Source: Acinetobacter boissieri
GTDB taxonomy: Bacteria; Pseudomonadota; Gammaproteobacteria; Pseudomonadales; Moraxellaceae
Reading direction: 5' to 3'
DNA: 64,000 nucleotides
NCBI RefSeq assembly: GCF_900096955.1
Contig: NZ_FMYL01000008.1
Span: forward strand, 124,001 to 188,000
The stretch's first letter is position 1; every line of letters begins with the position of its first letter. The position numbers were made by a program, and so were the translations under genes. Below are positions 1-8,623 of this stretch, piece after piece. Below the pieces are notes generated by a model. It had not been told where the DNA came from and searched no databases. It was given only the letters and a program-made list of their open reading frames with translations.

Positions 1-251
1 AAGATGGCGAGTTGTATGAGCATGAATTACCAAAGCTTACCGTTTCACGTAGTCCAAGCGAAGAATCGCTAGATCTTGAATTATATAAGTCAGTTTGGTT
101 AGGTCATATTAGCCATGAATACGGTGAAACAGCCATTATAGAAACGTTAGCGATTGCACTATATACCATGCAACAAACGTCTGACTTTGAAGAGGCGTTG
201 GTCAAAGCACAACAGCTGTGGCTTACTCGCCATCGCCCCATCACAGACTAA
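1..251 (+). CDS. C-terminal end of an unrecognised protein (partial)
   Basis: The reading frame is open from the first bases of the window (codons for D-G-E-L-Y-E-H) to the stop at 249-251, so this is the 3' end of a gene that begins upstream. A TTG at 12 can be read as a start but the frame continues before it. The visible 82 or so residues are mostly helical, with a stretch around ETLAIALY and FEEALVKAQQLW. I do not recognise the family. It converges on the DUF1315 gene, with only six bases between the two stop codons. Confidence 0.6.
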   Translation, partial: DGELYEHELPKLTVSRSPSEESLDLELYKSVWLGHISHEYGETAIIETLAIALYTMQQTSDFEEALVKAQQLWLTRHRPITD

Positions 252-257
252 AAAGTA

Positions 258-506
258 TTAAACAAAACGAATCGGTGAATCATCATTTGTATGACTATGG
301 TCTGCCGACTTTGGTTTTTCAATATAACCTGTACGTTGCTGTGCAGGTAAATGGGTATGCTCCCATGCCATCACAGCGTGCATACAGATTTGTTTTTGCT
401 CTGCAGTTAAGGCAATACCATTAGGCCATTTACCAATTTCCACGGCTGTTTTTAATCGCTCAACAATATGTTCGTCAAGCACGTCTAACATGGCACTTAA
501 ATTCAT
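258..506 (-). CDS. YeaC-like DUF1315 family protein
   Basis: Small cytoplasmic protein of 82 residues, the usual size for the YeaC/DUF1315 family, whose function is not established. The family signature is visible: LKTAVEIGKWPNGIALT followed by EQKQICMHAVMAWE, close to the E. coli YeaC pattern (RLKQAVELGKWPDG...). Its start codon overlaps the nadK stop in an ATGA arrangement (503-506), so the two genes are translationally coupled and co-transcribed from upstream of nadK. The last 25 residues are polar and probably disordered. Family call is firm; role unknown. Confidence 0.8.
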   Translation of the reverse strand: MNLSAMLDVLDEHIVERLKTAVEIGKWPNGIALTAEQKQICMHAVMAWEHTHLPAQQRTGYIEKPKSADHSHTNDDSPIRFV

Positions 507-1420
507 GAGTGTCCTTCCTCATTCAAACCTTCAAAATCTTGATTCCAACCCAACTTTGTTCGACAAGACATGTAAAAATCATAGCCTGGCGGATGAAGTA
601 AGTTTAGCTTATGCGGATATTTTCGAATACATAATAAATCATCATCAGACAAAGAGATACTTTCTTGGCCATCTGCACTTACCATAGGTTGCCAGCGATT
701 TTTTTGTGCAGTAATCACAATCTCGCTTTGGCCGCCAACAATAATCGGGCGAGAAGACAATGTATGTGGATGCATCGGTACCAATGCAATCGCATCCATA
801 CTCGGGTGAATAATTGGCCCACCACCAGACAAAGCATAGGCTGTAGAGCCTGTAGGCGTGGCTACAATTAAACCATCGCTGTGCTGTCTATAGACAAATT
901 TTTCATCTATTTCTAGCTTAAAATCGACCATATGCACAGATTTACCTGAGTGCAGTACAATATCGTTTAAAGCAAGTGCTTTATAATACACATGCCCATT
1001 ACATTTTCGGATTTCAAGCTCTAATAAAAAGCGTCGATCAAGTAAAAACTCACCTTGCAACACTTGATCTAATTTTGTAATCACTTCTGCTGGATTAATA
1101 TCAGTCAAAAAACCCAAACGACCACGGTTAATACCCACCACTGGCGTATTATATTTAACCAATGAACGTGCTGCATGGAGTAACGTCCCATCTCCACCAA
1201 CCACAATGACAAAGTCAACATGCTCACCCATATGGTCTTTGTGTAGACTAGCGACTGGCTTAAAAGGCATAAGCGCTGCAGTTTCTTGCTCAAAAATAGG
1301 TTTGAGGCCCAGTCCCAGTAAATGATCATAAATCAAACATAGTGTTGTGACCACAGAAGACTTATCTGGTCGCCCAATCAAACCAATATGATGAAATGAT
1401 TTAGAAAATTTTTCCACCAT
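503..1420 (-). CDS. nadK: NAD kinase
   Basis: ATP-dependent NAD+ kinase that makes NADP+ in the cytoplasm. At 305 residues it is of normal bacterial length. The diagnostic GGDGT motif is at residues 75-79, followed by GINRGRLGFLTD at about 97-107, and GSTAY at 191-195 in the C-terminal beta-sandwich domain. The usual NE pair of the substrate pocket reads ND at about 152-153. It is the first gene of a two-gene minus-strand unit with the DUF1315 gene and is divergent from mrcB. Confidence rests on the full set of family motifs. Confidence 0.96.
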   Translation of the reverse strand: MVEKFSKSFHHIGLIGRPDKSSVVTTLCLIYDHLLGLGLKPIFEQETAALMPFKPVASLHKDHMGEHVDFVIVVGGDGTLLHAARSLVKYNTPVVGINRGRLGFLTDINPAEVITKLDQVLQGEFLLDRRFLLELEIRKCNGHVYYKALALNDIVLHSGKSVHMVDFKLEIDEKFVYRQHSDGLIVATPTGSTAYALSGGGPIIHPSMDAIALVPMHPHTLSSRPIIVGGQSEIVITAQKNRWQPMVSADGQESISLSDDDLLCIRKYPHKLNLLHPPGYDFYMSCRTKLGWNQDFEGLNEEGHS

Positions 1421-1537
1421 TGTAGGTTCTCCATCGCATGAGGCATCAACAATAACACATAGATTTTAGGAAAAAACGCAGTGTTTTTGTATCGTTATAA
1501 CAATAATTATTGCAAATTTAAGAAAAGGTTCGCATGA

Positions 1538-3898
1538 TTGTCTAGTTTATTTTCAGATAGCTTATCATCTTTTATGAAGTCGCAACGTGGTTTAGGTGTT
1601 TTTCTATTGATCTTTACGATCTGTTTTGTGGTTGGGTTTATTGCCCTAAGTATCTATTTAGTTCGCTTAGACGGTGTTATACGTTCAAAATTTGAAGGAC
1701 AACGTTGGGATATTCCTGCCAAAGTATATGCACGACCTTTGGAAATTTACAATCAAGCCCCTATCAGTGAAAGTAATTTTTTACAAGAGCTGAATATGCT
1801 TGGCTATAAACAAGCAAATAGCAGAAATAATCCAGGTACCTTTGTCGTCAATGGCAACCATGTCGAAGTACATACCCGTGGCTTCAATTTTGGCGATAGT
1901 GAAGAAGTTGAGCAAATACTTGACTTAACTTTTGCACAAGACCAAATTTTGAATGTACAAACTACACACCCATCAGACACAGGAATTACCCGCTTAGAAC
2001 CCTTACTTATTGGTGGGATTTATCCTCAGCATAATGAAGACCGTGTACTCATTAAACTGGCTACCGTACCTAAACCACTGGTTGATGCACTGATCGCCAC
2101 AGAAGACCGCGATTTTTATAGCCACCATGGTATATCTGTACGTGGTACAGCGCGTGCAATTTTTAGTAATATTACTGGCGGACGCAGACAAGGTGGATCT
2201 ACCCTTACTCAACAGCTGATTAAAAATTTCTTTTTATCTCCAGAACAGACCTACAAACGTAAAATTAATGAAGCATTCATGGCTGTACTACTGGAAATGC
2301 ATTACAGTAAAAATGAAATTTTAGAAACTTATTTAAATGAAGTTCATTTAGGTCAAAATGGCAATTACTCAATTAATGGTTATGGCCTCGCCTCACAATT
2401 TTACTTTGGCTTACCACTCAATGAGCTAAATATTTCTCAACAAGCATTTTTAGTCGGTTTAGTCCAAGGACCTTCTTTCTATAATCCTTGGCGTAACCCT
2501 GAACGTGCCAAAGAGCGCCGTAACTTAGTCCTTAATAATATGTTGGTTATGGGTACACTGACCCAAGCCCAATATGAACAAGAAATCGCACGCCCGCTAG
2601 GTGTTATTGACAAACCATCAATGGGGCCAACTCGTTTCCCTGACTTTATGGACATTGTAAGACGTCAGCTTCGTGCAGAATATCAAGACAATGATCTAAC
2701 CAATCAAGGCCTACGTATTTTCACTACCTTAGACCCCGTTGCGCAAACCAAAGTGGAGAGTCAGTTTAAACAAAGTGTTGATGCCTTAGTCAAACGTAAT
2801 CCACGAGCTCTTAATAACTTACAAGGTGCTGTTCTAATTCAGCGTCCAGAAAATGGTGAGTTAGTTGCGGTTGTTGGATCATCAGAAGATTTTACAGGCT
2901 TTAACCGCGCATTAGATGCAAAAAGACAAGTTGGCTCTTTACTTAAACCTGCGATTTATATCAATGCAATTGAATCTGGAGAATATAACTGGGCAACACT
3001 GATTCCAGATAAAATGATTAGCGTTACAAGTGGTGGTAAAACATGGACACCTAAGAATTATAGTGGTGGTGAACACGGCATGGTACCAATGGTGCAAGCA
3101 CTTGAACACTCATATAACTTAGCTGCCGTTAATATGGGTCAAAATTTTGGTGTACCTGCATTTATTAATAATTTGCGTAAATTTGGTGTGACCAGTGACA
3201 TTCAACCTTACCCATCTGCCTTTTTAGGTGCGGTAAATATGTCTCCAATGGAAGTGCTCAGTGTTTATAGTAACTTTGCAACAGGTGGCTTTAAATATCC
3301 GACCAAAGCAATTCGTGCGGTGATTGATCACAATGGAAAAGTACTTGAGCGATATGGCTTAGAAGTACAACAAACAATCGACCCAGATGTTGCCTATATT
3401 TTAAACTATGGCTTACAAGAGGTCATACGCTCAGGTACAGGGCAAGCAGCCTACAGAAGTTTACCAAGCTCGCTGAACCTTGCAGGTAAATCAGGCACAA
3501 CCAATGACACACGTGACTCATGGTTTGCAGGCTACTCTGGTAACTATGTTACTGTTGTTTGGTTAGGCTTAGACAACAACAAAATTACAGGTCTTACAGG
3601 GTCTTCTGGTGCACTGCCCGTGTGGACAAGTGTAATGAAGCAACTGCCTCAACAACCTGTAAATATTAAACAGCCAGATGGCGTACAGTGGCAATGGATT
3701 GACAGTACAACTGGGTATTTGTCTGCACAAGGTTGCCCTGGTGCAATGTATATTCCACTGTTGGCTCAAAAAGTACCAAGCCAAGCCATTTCTTGTGCTG
3801 TACCAAACTACGAAGTACCCGCAGAGAGTCCAAGCGCATCTGACCCCGAGAGTACTTCAGACCCAATAGAACATTTAATTGACATTACACGAAACTAG
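1538..3898 (+). CDS. mrcB: Penicillin-binding protein 1B, bifunctional class A PBP
   Basis: Inner-membrane peptidoglycan synthase that polymerises lipid II and cross-links the strands. After a short cytoplasmic tail there is one membrane anchor (about residues 20-43). A UvrB/YAZ1-like UB2H region follows, then the GT51 glycosyltransferase with TEDRDFYSHHG (catalytic Glu about 189) and GGSTLTQQLIKN. The transpeptidase domain has SLLK (Ser about 467), SYN, and KSGT (about 650). Length 786 is normal for PBP1B. The start chosen is TTG at 1538, with AAAAGG nine bases before it; an ATG at 1574 is the alternative and would shorten only the cytoplasmic tail. The LpoP-like gene follows. Confidence 0.95.
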   Translation: MSSLFSDSLSSFMKSQRGLGVFLLIFTICFVVGFIALSIYLVRLDGVIRSKFEGQRWDIPAKVYARPLEIYNQAPISESNFLQELNMLGYKQANSRNNPGTFVVNGNHVEVHTRGFNFGDSEEVEQILDLTFAQDQILNVQTTHPSDTGITRLEPLLIGGIYPQHNEDRVLIKLATVPKPLVDALIATEDRDFYSHHGISVRGTARAIFSNITGGRRQGGSTLTQQLIKNFFLSPEQTYKRKINEAFMAVLLEMHYSKNEILETYLNEVHLGQNGNYSINGYGLASQFYFGLPLNELNISQQAFLVGLVQGPSFYNPWRNPERAKERRNLVLNNMLVMGTLTQAQYEQEIARPLGVIDKPSMGPTRFPDFMDIVRRQLRAEYQDNDLTNQGLRIFTTLDPVAQTKVESQFKQSVDALVKRNPRALNNLQGAVLIQRPENGELVAVVGSSEDFTGFNRALDAKRQVGSLLKPAIYINAIESGEYNWATLIPDKMISVTSGGKTWTPKNYSGGEHGMVPMVQALEHSYNLAAVNMGQNFGVPAFINNLRKFGVTSDIQPYPSAFLGAVNMSPMEVLSVYSNFATGGFKYPTKAIRAVIDHNGKVLERYGLEVQQTIDPDVAYILNYGLQEVIRSGTGQAAYRSLPSSLNLAGKSGTTNDTRDSWFAGYSGNYVTVVWLGLDNNKITGLTGSSGALPVWTSVMKQLPQQPVNIKQPDGVQWQWIDSTTGYLSAQGCPGAMYIPLLAQKVPSQAISCAVPNYEVPAESPSASDPESTSDPIEHLIDITRN

Positions 3899-3904
3899 AA
3901 TAGG

Positions 3905-3937
3905 GTCAAGCACGGGAAAAGTCTCGTGCTTGACTTT
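3905..3937 (+). terminator. Hairpin after mrcB
   Basis: Inverted repeat GTCAAGCACG (3905-3914) and CGTGCTTGAC (3925-3934), a 10-bp perfect stem followed by TTT. The T-run is short, so it may only attenuate transcription into the following lipoprotein gene. Confidence 0.6.
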
Positions 3938-3961
3938 AAAGCTATTGGAGAACAATAACAC

Positions 3962-4588
3962 ATGAAACGTACGCTTCTGATCAGTCAGCTACTTGTCGTT
4001 GCAATTGCAGGTTGTAGCCAGCTTCCAAAACAACAGACAAAACCGGTATTCCAACCCACACCTAGCCCTCAACCTGCCCCCCAATCAAATCAACCAGTCA
4101 CAGAAAACGGTGTAGTGATTACCCCATACCCTACAGGTGAAATTAAAAAAGAAGTTTTACCCCCACCTATTATACAACCGCCCCAAGGCACAACTGTAGT
4201 TGTTCCTACGAAACAACCACCACCTAGACCTGTACAAATTAAAAATTCAACGAATCAAAACAGTAATCAACCACCTGCTGTGCAAAATCTTATGAATCAA
4301 GCACAACAAGCTTTTAAACAGCAGCAAATAGATCGTGCAGAACACTTAGCATTGCAAGCACAGCGTATTGCACCACAAAACAGTGATAGTTATGCCCTAC
4401 TGGCACAAGTGGCTTTACGTAAAAATAATTTGAGTCAGGCACAAGCGCTTGCTCAACGTGCAGCAAGTCTAACTTCAGATATAAATGCAAAAAAACAGCT
4501 TTGGACTGTCGTACTTCAAACTGCACAAAAACAACAAAATACTGCGCTAATCAATAAGGCACAAAGTATTTTGAGCACCCTACAATAA
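3962..4588 (+). CDS. lpoP: TPR lipoprotein, probable PBP1B activator (LpoP-like)
   Basis: Outer-membrane lipoprotein candidate: a signal peptide ends in the lipobox IAGC with the lipidated Cys at residue 18. Residues 20-90 are a proline-rich, probably extended linker, and residues 115-205 contain TPR-like helical pairs (AFKQQQIDRAEHLALQAQ and the repeat after it). In Pseudomonas aeruginosa a TPR lipoprotein, LpoP, is encoded beside ponB and activates PBP1B. The same neighbourhood and architecture here support that role by analogy. The long linker would let the TPR domain reach PBP1B through the cell wall. The assignment to lpoP is inference; the lipoprotein and TPR calls are firm. Confidence 0.75.
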   Translation: MKRTLLISQLLVVAIAGCSQLPKQQTKPVFQPTPSPQPAPQSNQPVTENGVVITPYPTGEIKKEVLPPPIIQPPQGTTVVVPTKQPPPRPVQIKNSTNQNSNQPPAVQNLMNQAQQAFKQQQIDRAEHLALQAQRIAPQNSDSYALLAQVALRKNNLSQAQALAQRAASLTSDINAKKQLWTVVLQTAQKQQNTALINKAQSILSTLQ

Positions 4589-4895
4589 CAGGTAATCTAT
4601 ATCAACAATTAAAAGCCTGTTAGTCATTGGAACTGCCAAGATGCTTTACATAACCAACTTGGCAAATCCACTATTTTACTCAATATATACTTGTATAATA
4701 TAAAAATTAAACTATTCTAAATTATGATGATAACCAAATATTAACTAAATAAATAACTTATTCAAATACTTAATATAATAAACAATTTCATTACAGCGTC
4801 TAATAAATACAAATATTTTATATATTGACTTCAAGATATCTACATACTATTTTAAATATAATCGCACTGAAATAATAAACAAAATTCAAGATAAT
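4589..4895. other. AT-rich intergenic region before the TolC/HlyD operon
   Basis: No gene seen. Near the lpoP end there is an inverted repeat TGCCAAG (4634-4640) and CTTGGCA (4658-4664) with a 17-base loop and no T-run. From about 4670 to 4895 the sequence is almost only A and T, much more so than neighbouring DNA. This should hold the promoter of the export operon. It is the kind of DNA bound by H-NS-like silencers, which is inference only. Confidence 0.5.
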
Positions 4896-6407
4896 ATGCA
4901 AAATTTTCATTTTTTAAAACCGATGGTAATTAATACATTCAATCTTCGTTTTAATCTTCCTAAATACTTTATATTAGTGGCTGGACTAACCTATTTATCT
5001 CATGGTTTTGCCTATGATCTTAGCTACGCACAAGCTGAAAAACAAACACTACAATTAAGCTATACCACACAAGCAAGTCAAAACTTACAACATGCTTCAC
5101 AATTAAATGCTGACGCTGTAAAACACGCAGGTCTACCAAGTGTGAGCTTAAATGTACGTGCCTATGCTTTTCGTGCTGAACAGAGTGTACCGCTAACCAC
5201 ACTTAAAAATAATATTAACCAAAGTGTTTCACAAAACTTAAATAGCCAAATTTCAACAGTCGGCAACCAACTTGGCATTAATTCAGACGTTATTGGTCAG
5301 ATCAGCCAAGCAGCAGATCAAAATATTTCTGATGGTATTCAAAATCTGATTCCAGACCAAACCAATATTGTAGTGAAAGATCATGACATTCGTCCTACAG
5401 TTTCTGTCATTATGCCCCTTTACACGGGTGGCTTGATTACAAGCACTAAAAACCTTGCTGCTTTACAGGCTTCACGGGGTGAAATCACTGTTCAACAACA
5501 AGAAGATAACCAGCGCTTTGAAGTCATTCAAAATTATTTTAATGTTCAATTACAAAAGAAATTAGTTGAAATTGCACAGTTCAATACAAATGCGATGCAA
5601 ACACACGTCAATAATGCCATAAAATTAGAACAACAAGGATTTATTAGCAAAGGACAGCGTATGCAATTTGAGGTTGCCTACAATAATGCGCTTAGAACAC
5701 TAGATGGCTTACAAATTCAGCTCAAACAGAGTAAGTATGTACTACAACAATTACTACACATGCCACAAGATTTAAATTTAACAACTGCATTATTTATTAA
5801 CCGTTCGATGAGTCAACCACTTACAGAGATATACAACCAAATTGATCATAAATCTACATTACTTCGAAAGATGAAAATGGATACTCAACTTGCCGAGCAA
5901 AATATTAAAATTCAACGTGCATCGCAAAAACCAAGTATCTATGCATTTGGCGAGTACGTAATAGATCACAAAGAAAACTGGGTTGTTGGAATTGCAGCAC
6001 GTTACAATCTCTTTTCAGGGATAGATCATAAAAAACAAGTACAAGCTGCCGAATTACAGCGAGATGCAAGCAGTCTTGCAACAGAACGAACAAAGCAAGA
6101 ATTGCAAAACCTTATTTTTAAAGCATATACCACCATGGAAAGTGCGCAACATACTCAACGTTTAATAGAAGAAAATATGCAGGCAGCTCAAGAAAATCTG
6201 CGTATTCAATCGCTTTCTTTTAAAGAAAATATGGGGACTGCAACACAAGTTGTTGATGCTGAAAATATTTATTATGCGATGCAAGCCGAATCTGCAATGA
6301 ATGCTTACAAGTATATTTTAGCACTGGCCACGCTTTTACAGGCCAATGGTTCAATTCAGCAATTTCCTCAATATCTTAACCAATCGAATACCGTATTTAT
6401 TCATTAA
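4896..6407 (+). CDS. TolC-family outer-membrane channel protein
   Basis: Outer-membrane efflux protein of 503 residues that would form the exit duct of a tripartite exporter. The N-terminus has a hydrophobic signal (about residues 23-40, ending near GFA). After it come two long alpha-helical repeats typical of OEP domains, with Asn/Gln-rich coiled helices (for example SQNLNSQISTVGNQL) and the second repeat ending near residue 490. No lipobox is present, unlike the OMF gene at 9813-11225. It is followed after 18 bases by the HlyD-like gene and should be in one operon with it. The start has no good ribosome site; ATG at 4923 is a possible alternative. Substrate unknown. Confidence 0.85.
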   Translation: MQNFHFLKPMVINTFNLRFNLPKYFILVAGLTYLSHGFAYDLSYAQAEKQTLQLSYTTQASQNLQHASQLNADAVKHAGLPSVSLNVRAYAFRAEQSVPLTTLKNNINQSVSQNLNSQISTVGNQLGINSDVIGQISQAADQNISDGIQNLIPDQTNIVVKDHDIRPTVSVIMPLYTGGLITSTKNLAALQASRGEITVQQQEDNQRFEVIQNYFNVQLQKKLVEIAQFNTNAMQTHVNNAIKLEQQGFISKGQRMQFEVAYNNALRTLDGLQIQLKQSKYVLQQLLHMPQDLNLTTALFINRSMSQPLTEIYNQIDHKSTLLRKMKMDTQLAEQNIKIQRASQKPSIYAFGEYVIDHKENWVVGIAARYNLFSGIDHKKQVQAAELQRDASSLATERTKQELQNLIFKAYTTMESAQHTQRLIEENMQAAQENLRIQSLSFKENMGTATQVVDAENIYYAMQAESAMNAYKYILALATLLQANGSIQQFPQYLNQSNTVFIH

Positions 6408-6425
6408 TGTATGTAAGAGAACTTC

Positions 6426-7493
6426 ATGAGCGAACAACACTACGAGAAGAATGATTCGACTGACCATACATCAGAAATGAAGACAAATCATTCCACTAGA
6501 CCAACTAAAAAAGGTTTAAAAATTTTCATTCTCATTCTTATTATACTTTGTACTTTAGGGCTGATTGGCTTTGGTCTGTGGAAAAGCTATCAACCTGAAA
6601 CAGTTTCTATTCAAGGACGAGTGCAGGCAGAAGTCATACATATAAGTACAAAACTCATTAGTCGTATTGATGAAATTTACGTCTCGGAAGGACAAGTTGT
6701 TCAAAAAGGACAACCTCTCGTTCGCTTACATAGTCCTGAAATTGATGCAAAAAAACAACAATCTCTTGCCTCCTTACAATCTGCTTTAGCGCTTCAATCA
6801 ACAACAAACCGTGGAGCACGTGAGGAAAATATTGCAAGTTTATATGCAAATTGGCAAAGTTTACGTGCGCAACAACAACTTGCCCAAACAACGTATCAAC
6901 GCGGTGAAAACTTATATAAAGAAGGTGTAGTCTCTAGACAACGGCGCGATGAAATGTTCGCAGCTCAGCAATCTTCTACACAAATGACAGAAGCTGCTTA
7001 CCAGCAATACAAACGTGCAAAAGATGGCAGTACCAATGAACAGAAATCTATGGCAGATGCACAAGTTGAAATCGCTCAAGCTGCTGTCAATGAAGTAAAA
7101 TCTTTGGAATCTGAAACCCAACTCCTTGCTCCAATTTCTGGTACCGTTGCTAACATTTATGGCAACCCATCTGAATTGGTGGCTACAGGTGTGCCTGTCA
7201 TCGATATTGTAGATACAGACCACCTATGGGTCAGTTTAAATATTCGAGAAGATCAATATTCAACGATATATCAAAAAAGTAATATTGAAAGCTATGTACC
7301 CGCTCTAAACCGAAATATGACATTTAAAATTAAAAATATAGATCCTCAAGGTAACTTTGCTACAGTGAAAACAACTCGCCAAACAGGAGGATACGATATT
7401 CGTAGTTTCAAACTGCATTTAACACCTGAAGATCGCAGTATTCCTATAAAAGAAGGCATGAGTGTTATTTTTAAAGTACAAGAGGAACACTAA
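6426..7493 (+). CDS. HlyD-family periplasmic adaptor (membrane fusion protein)
   Basis: Adaptor that would link the inner-membrane permeases to the TolC-like duct. The 355-residue protein has a polar N-terminus and one membrane anchor at about residues 29-52 (ILILIILCTLGLIGFGLW). A split lipoyl/biotinyl domain follows (ISTKLISRIDEIYVSEGQVV and later LLAPISGTVANIY), with a coiled-coil hairpin of about 110 residues between the halves. A beta-barrel region comes last. Its stop codon overlaps the start of the first permease gene, indicating coupling. The architecture is like EmrA/YbhG/YhiI adaptors. Confidence 0.88.
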   Translation: MSEQHYEKNDSTDHTSEMKTNHSTRPTKKGLKIFILILIILCTLGLIGFGLWKSYQPETVSIQGRVQAEVIHISTKLISRIDEIYVSEGQVVQKGQPLVRLHSPEIDAKKQQSLASLQSALALQSTTNRGAREENIASLYANWQSLRAQQQLAQTTYQRGENLYKEGVVSRQRRDEMFAAQQSSTQMTEAAYQQYKRAKDGSTNEQKSMADAQVEIAQAAVNEVKSLESETQLLAPISGTVANIYGNPSELVATGVPVIDIVDTDHLWVSLNIREDQYSTIYQKSNIESYVPALNRNMTFKIKNIDPQGNFATVKTTRQTGGYDIRSFKLHLTPEDRSIPIKEGMSVIFKVQEEH

Positions 7494-8623
7494 TGCTACA
7501 AGCAATATGGAGAGAGCTTCACTATTTAAAAACACATAAATGGGATCTTTCTATGCTCACCCTTGCGCCATTACTGATTATTATTATTTTCGGTAGTATG
7601 CTTCTGGAAGGTAAACCTGAGCATCTTCCTATTACAGTAATTGACCAAGACCAAAGTCAACTGAGTGCAAAGATTACAGACTATTTGGCATTAAATCATT
7701 CACTATATATACAACTCGAAACGAACGACCAAAGTCATGCAGAAAGAAAGTTAAATGAAACCCAAATTTGGGGATACGTTATTATTCCTAGTGGTGCCCA
7801 AAAACGCCTTGTACAAGGCCAAGATGCTCAAATTGCGATTGCATATAACCAATCTTTTTTTAGTATAGGAAATACCATTTCATCAGCCATGCTCAAATCT
7901 ACTGCAGAGGCAACGGCCGACTTTTTAGCCAAGAACCATTTTCAAAACAATATCCCTTATTTAGATATTTCTACACCCCATATTAATGTATCACCGTTAT
8001 TCAACCCTACACTTAACTATGAGTTGTTTCTCGAACCTTTTCTTATTCCTGCATTGTTACATCTTATTATTTGTTGTTCTATTGCATTTTCTGTCGGTCA
8101 AGAAATGAAATTTAATACTGTTCATACATGGCTAGATAACACTTCATTCAGTGAGGCTATTTTTGCAAAGTGTTTGGTACATAGCATTATTTTATTTGGG
8201 TGGTCACTTTTATGGCTATTTTGGTTAACTATCATTCGTGGTTGGTTTATTGCAGGAAGTAGCCTACTGCTCTGTGTTGGTCTATTTCTGCTTTACTTCA
8301 GTTATGCACTCATTATTACGGCTGTAACGCTTGCTCTCAAAGATTTAACCCGCACTTTTGGTCTTATTGCAATTTATGGTGGCTCATCTTTAAGTTTTGC
8401 TGGTATTACACTTCCATTAAACAATGCACCTCTTTTTACGCAATTTTGGTCCAACCTTATTCCGTATACACCTTATGTAAAACTACAAACAGAACAATGG
8501 GTGGTTGGGAGTCCTATCTATATTTCTCTACCCTCTTTGTGCTTACTTTTTCTTTTTTGTCTTATAGGCTATGTGATTTCATTCTTCTGCTTAAAAAAAT
8601 TAAGCAAGCAGGTTGAAACATGA
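7493..8623 (+). CDS. ABC-2 type permease, first of a pair
   Basis: Inner-membrane protein of 376 residues with the ABC-2 permease layout. One N-terminal TM segment (LTLAPLLIIIIFGSML) is followed by a large periplasmic domain starting with the strand PITVIDQDQSQLS, then five or so TM segments after residue 185. The DQDQS strand is shared with the next gene, so the two are paralogues that would pair as a heterodimer. It resembles YhhJ/YbhS-type permeases. No ATP-binding cassette gene lies in or next to this operon, so the energy source is unclear. Confidence 0.85.
   Translation: MLQAIWRELHYLKTHKWDLSMLTLAPLLIIIIFGSMLLEGKPEHLPITVIDQDQSQLSAKITDYLALNHSLYIQLETNDQSHAERKLNETQIWGYVIIPSGAQKRLVQGQDAQIAIAYNQSFFSIGNTISSAMLKSTAEATADFLAKNHFQNNIPYLDISTPHINVSPLFNPTLNYELFLEPFLIPALLHLIICCSIAFSVGQEMKFNTVHTWLDNTSFSEAIFAKCLVHSIILFGWSLLWLFWLTIIRGWFIAGSSLLLCVGLFLLYFSYALIITAVTLALKDLTRTFGLIAIYGGSSLSFAGITLPLNNAPLFTQFWSNLIPYTPYVKLQTEQWVVGSPIYISLPSLCLLFLFCLIGYVISFFCLKKLSKQVET

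Noticed and set aside
4634..4664. Inverted repeat TGCCAAG/CTTGGCA as the lpoP terminator
   Set aside because: The loop is 17 bases and there is no T-run, so I do not call a terminator.
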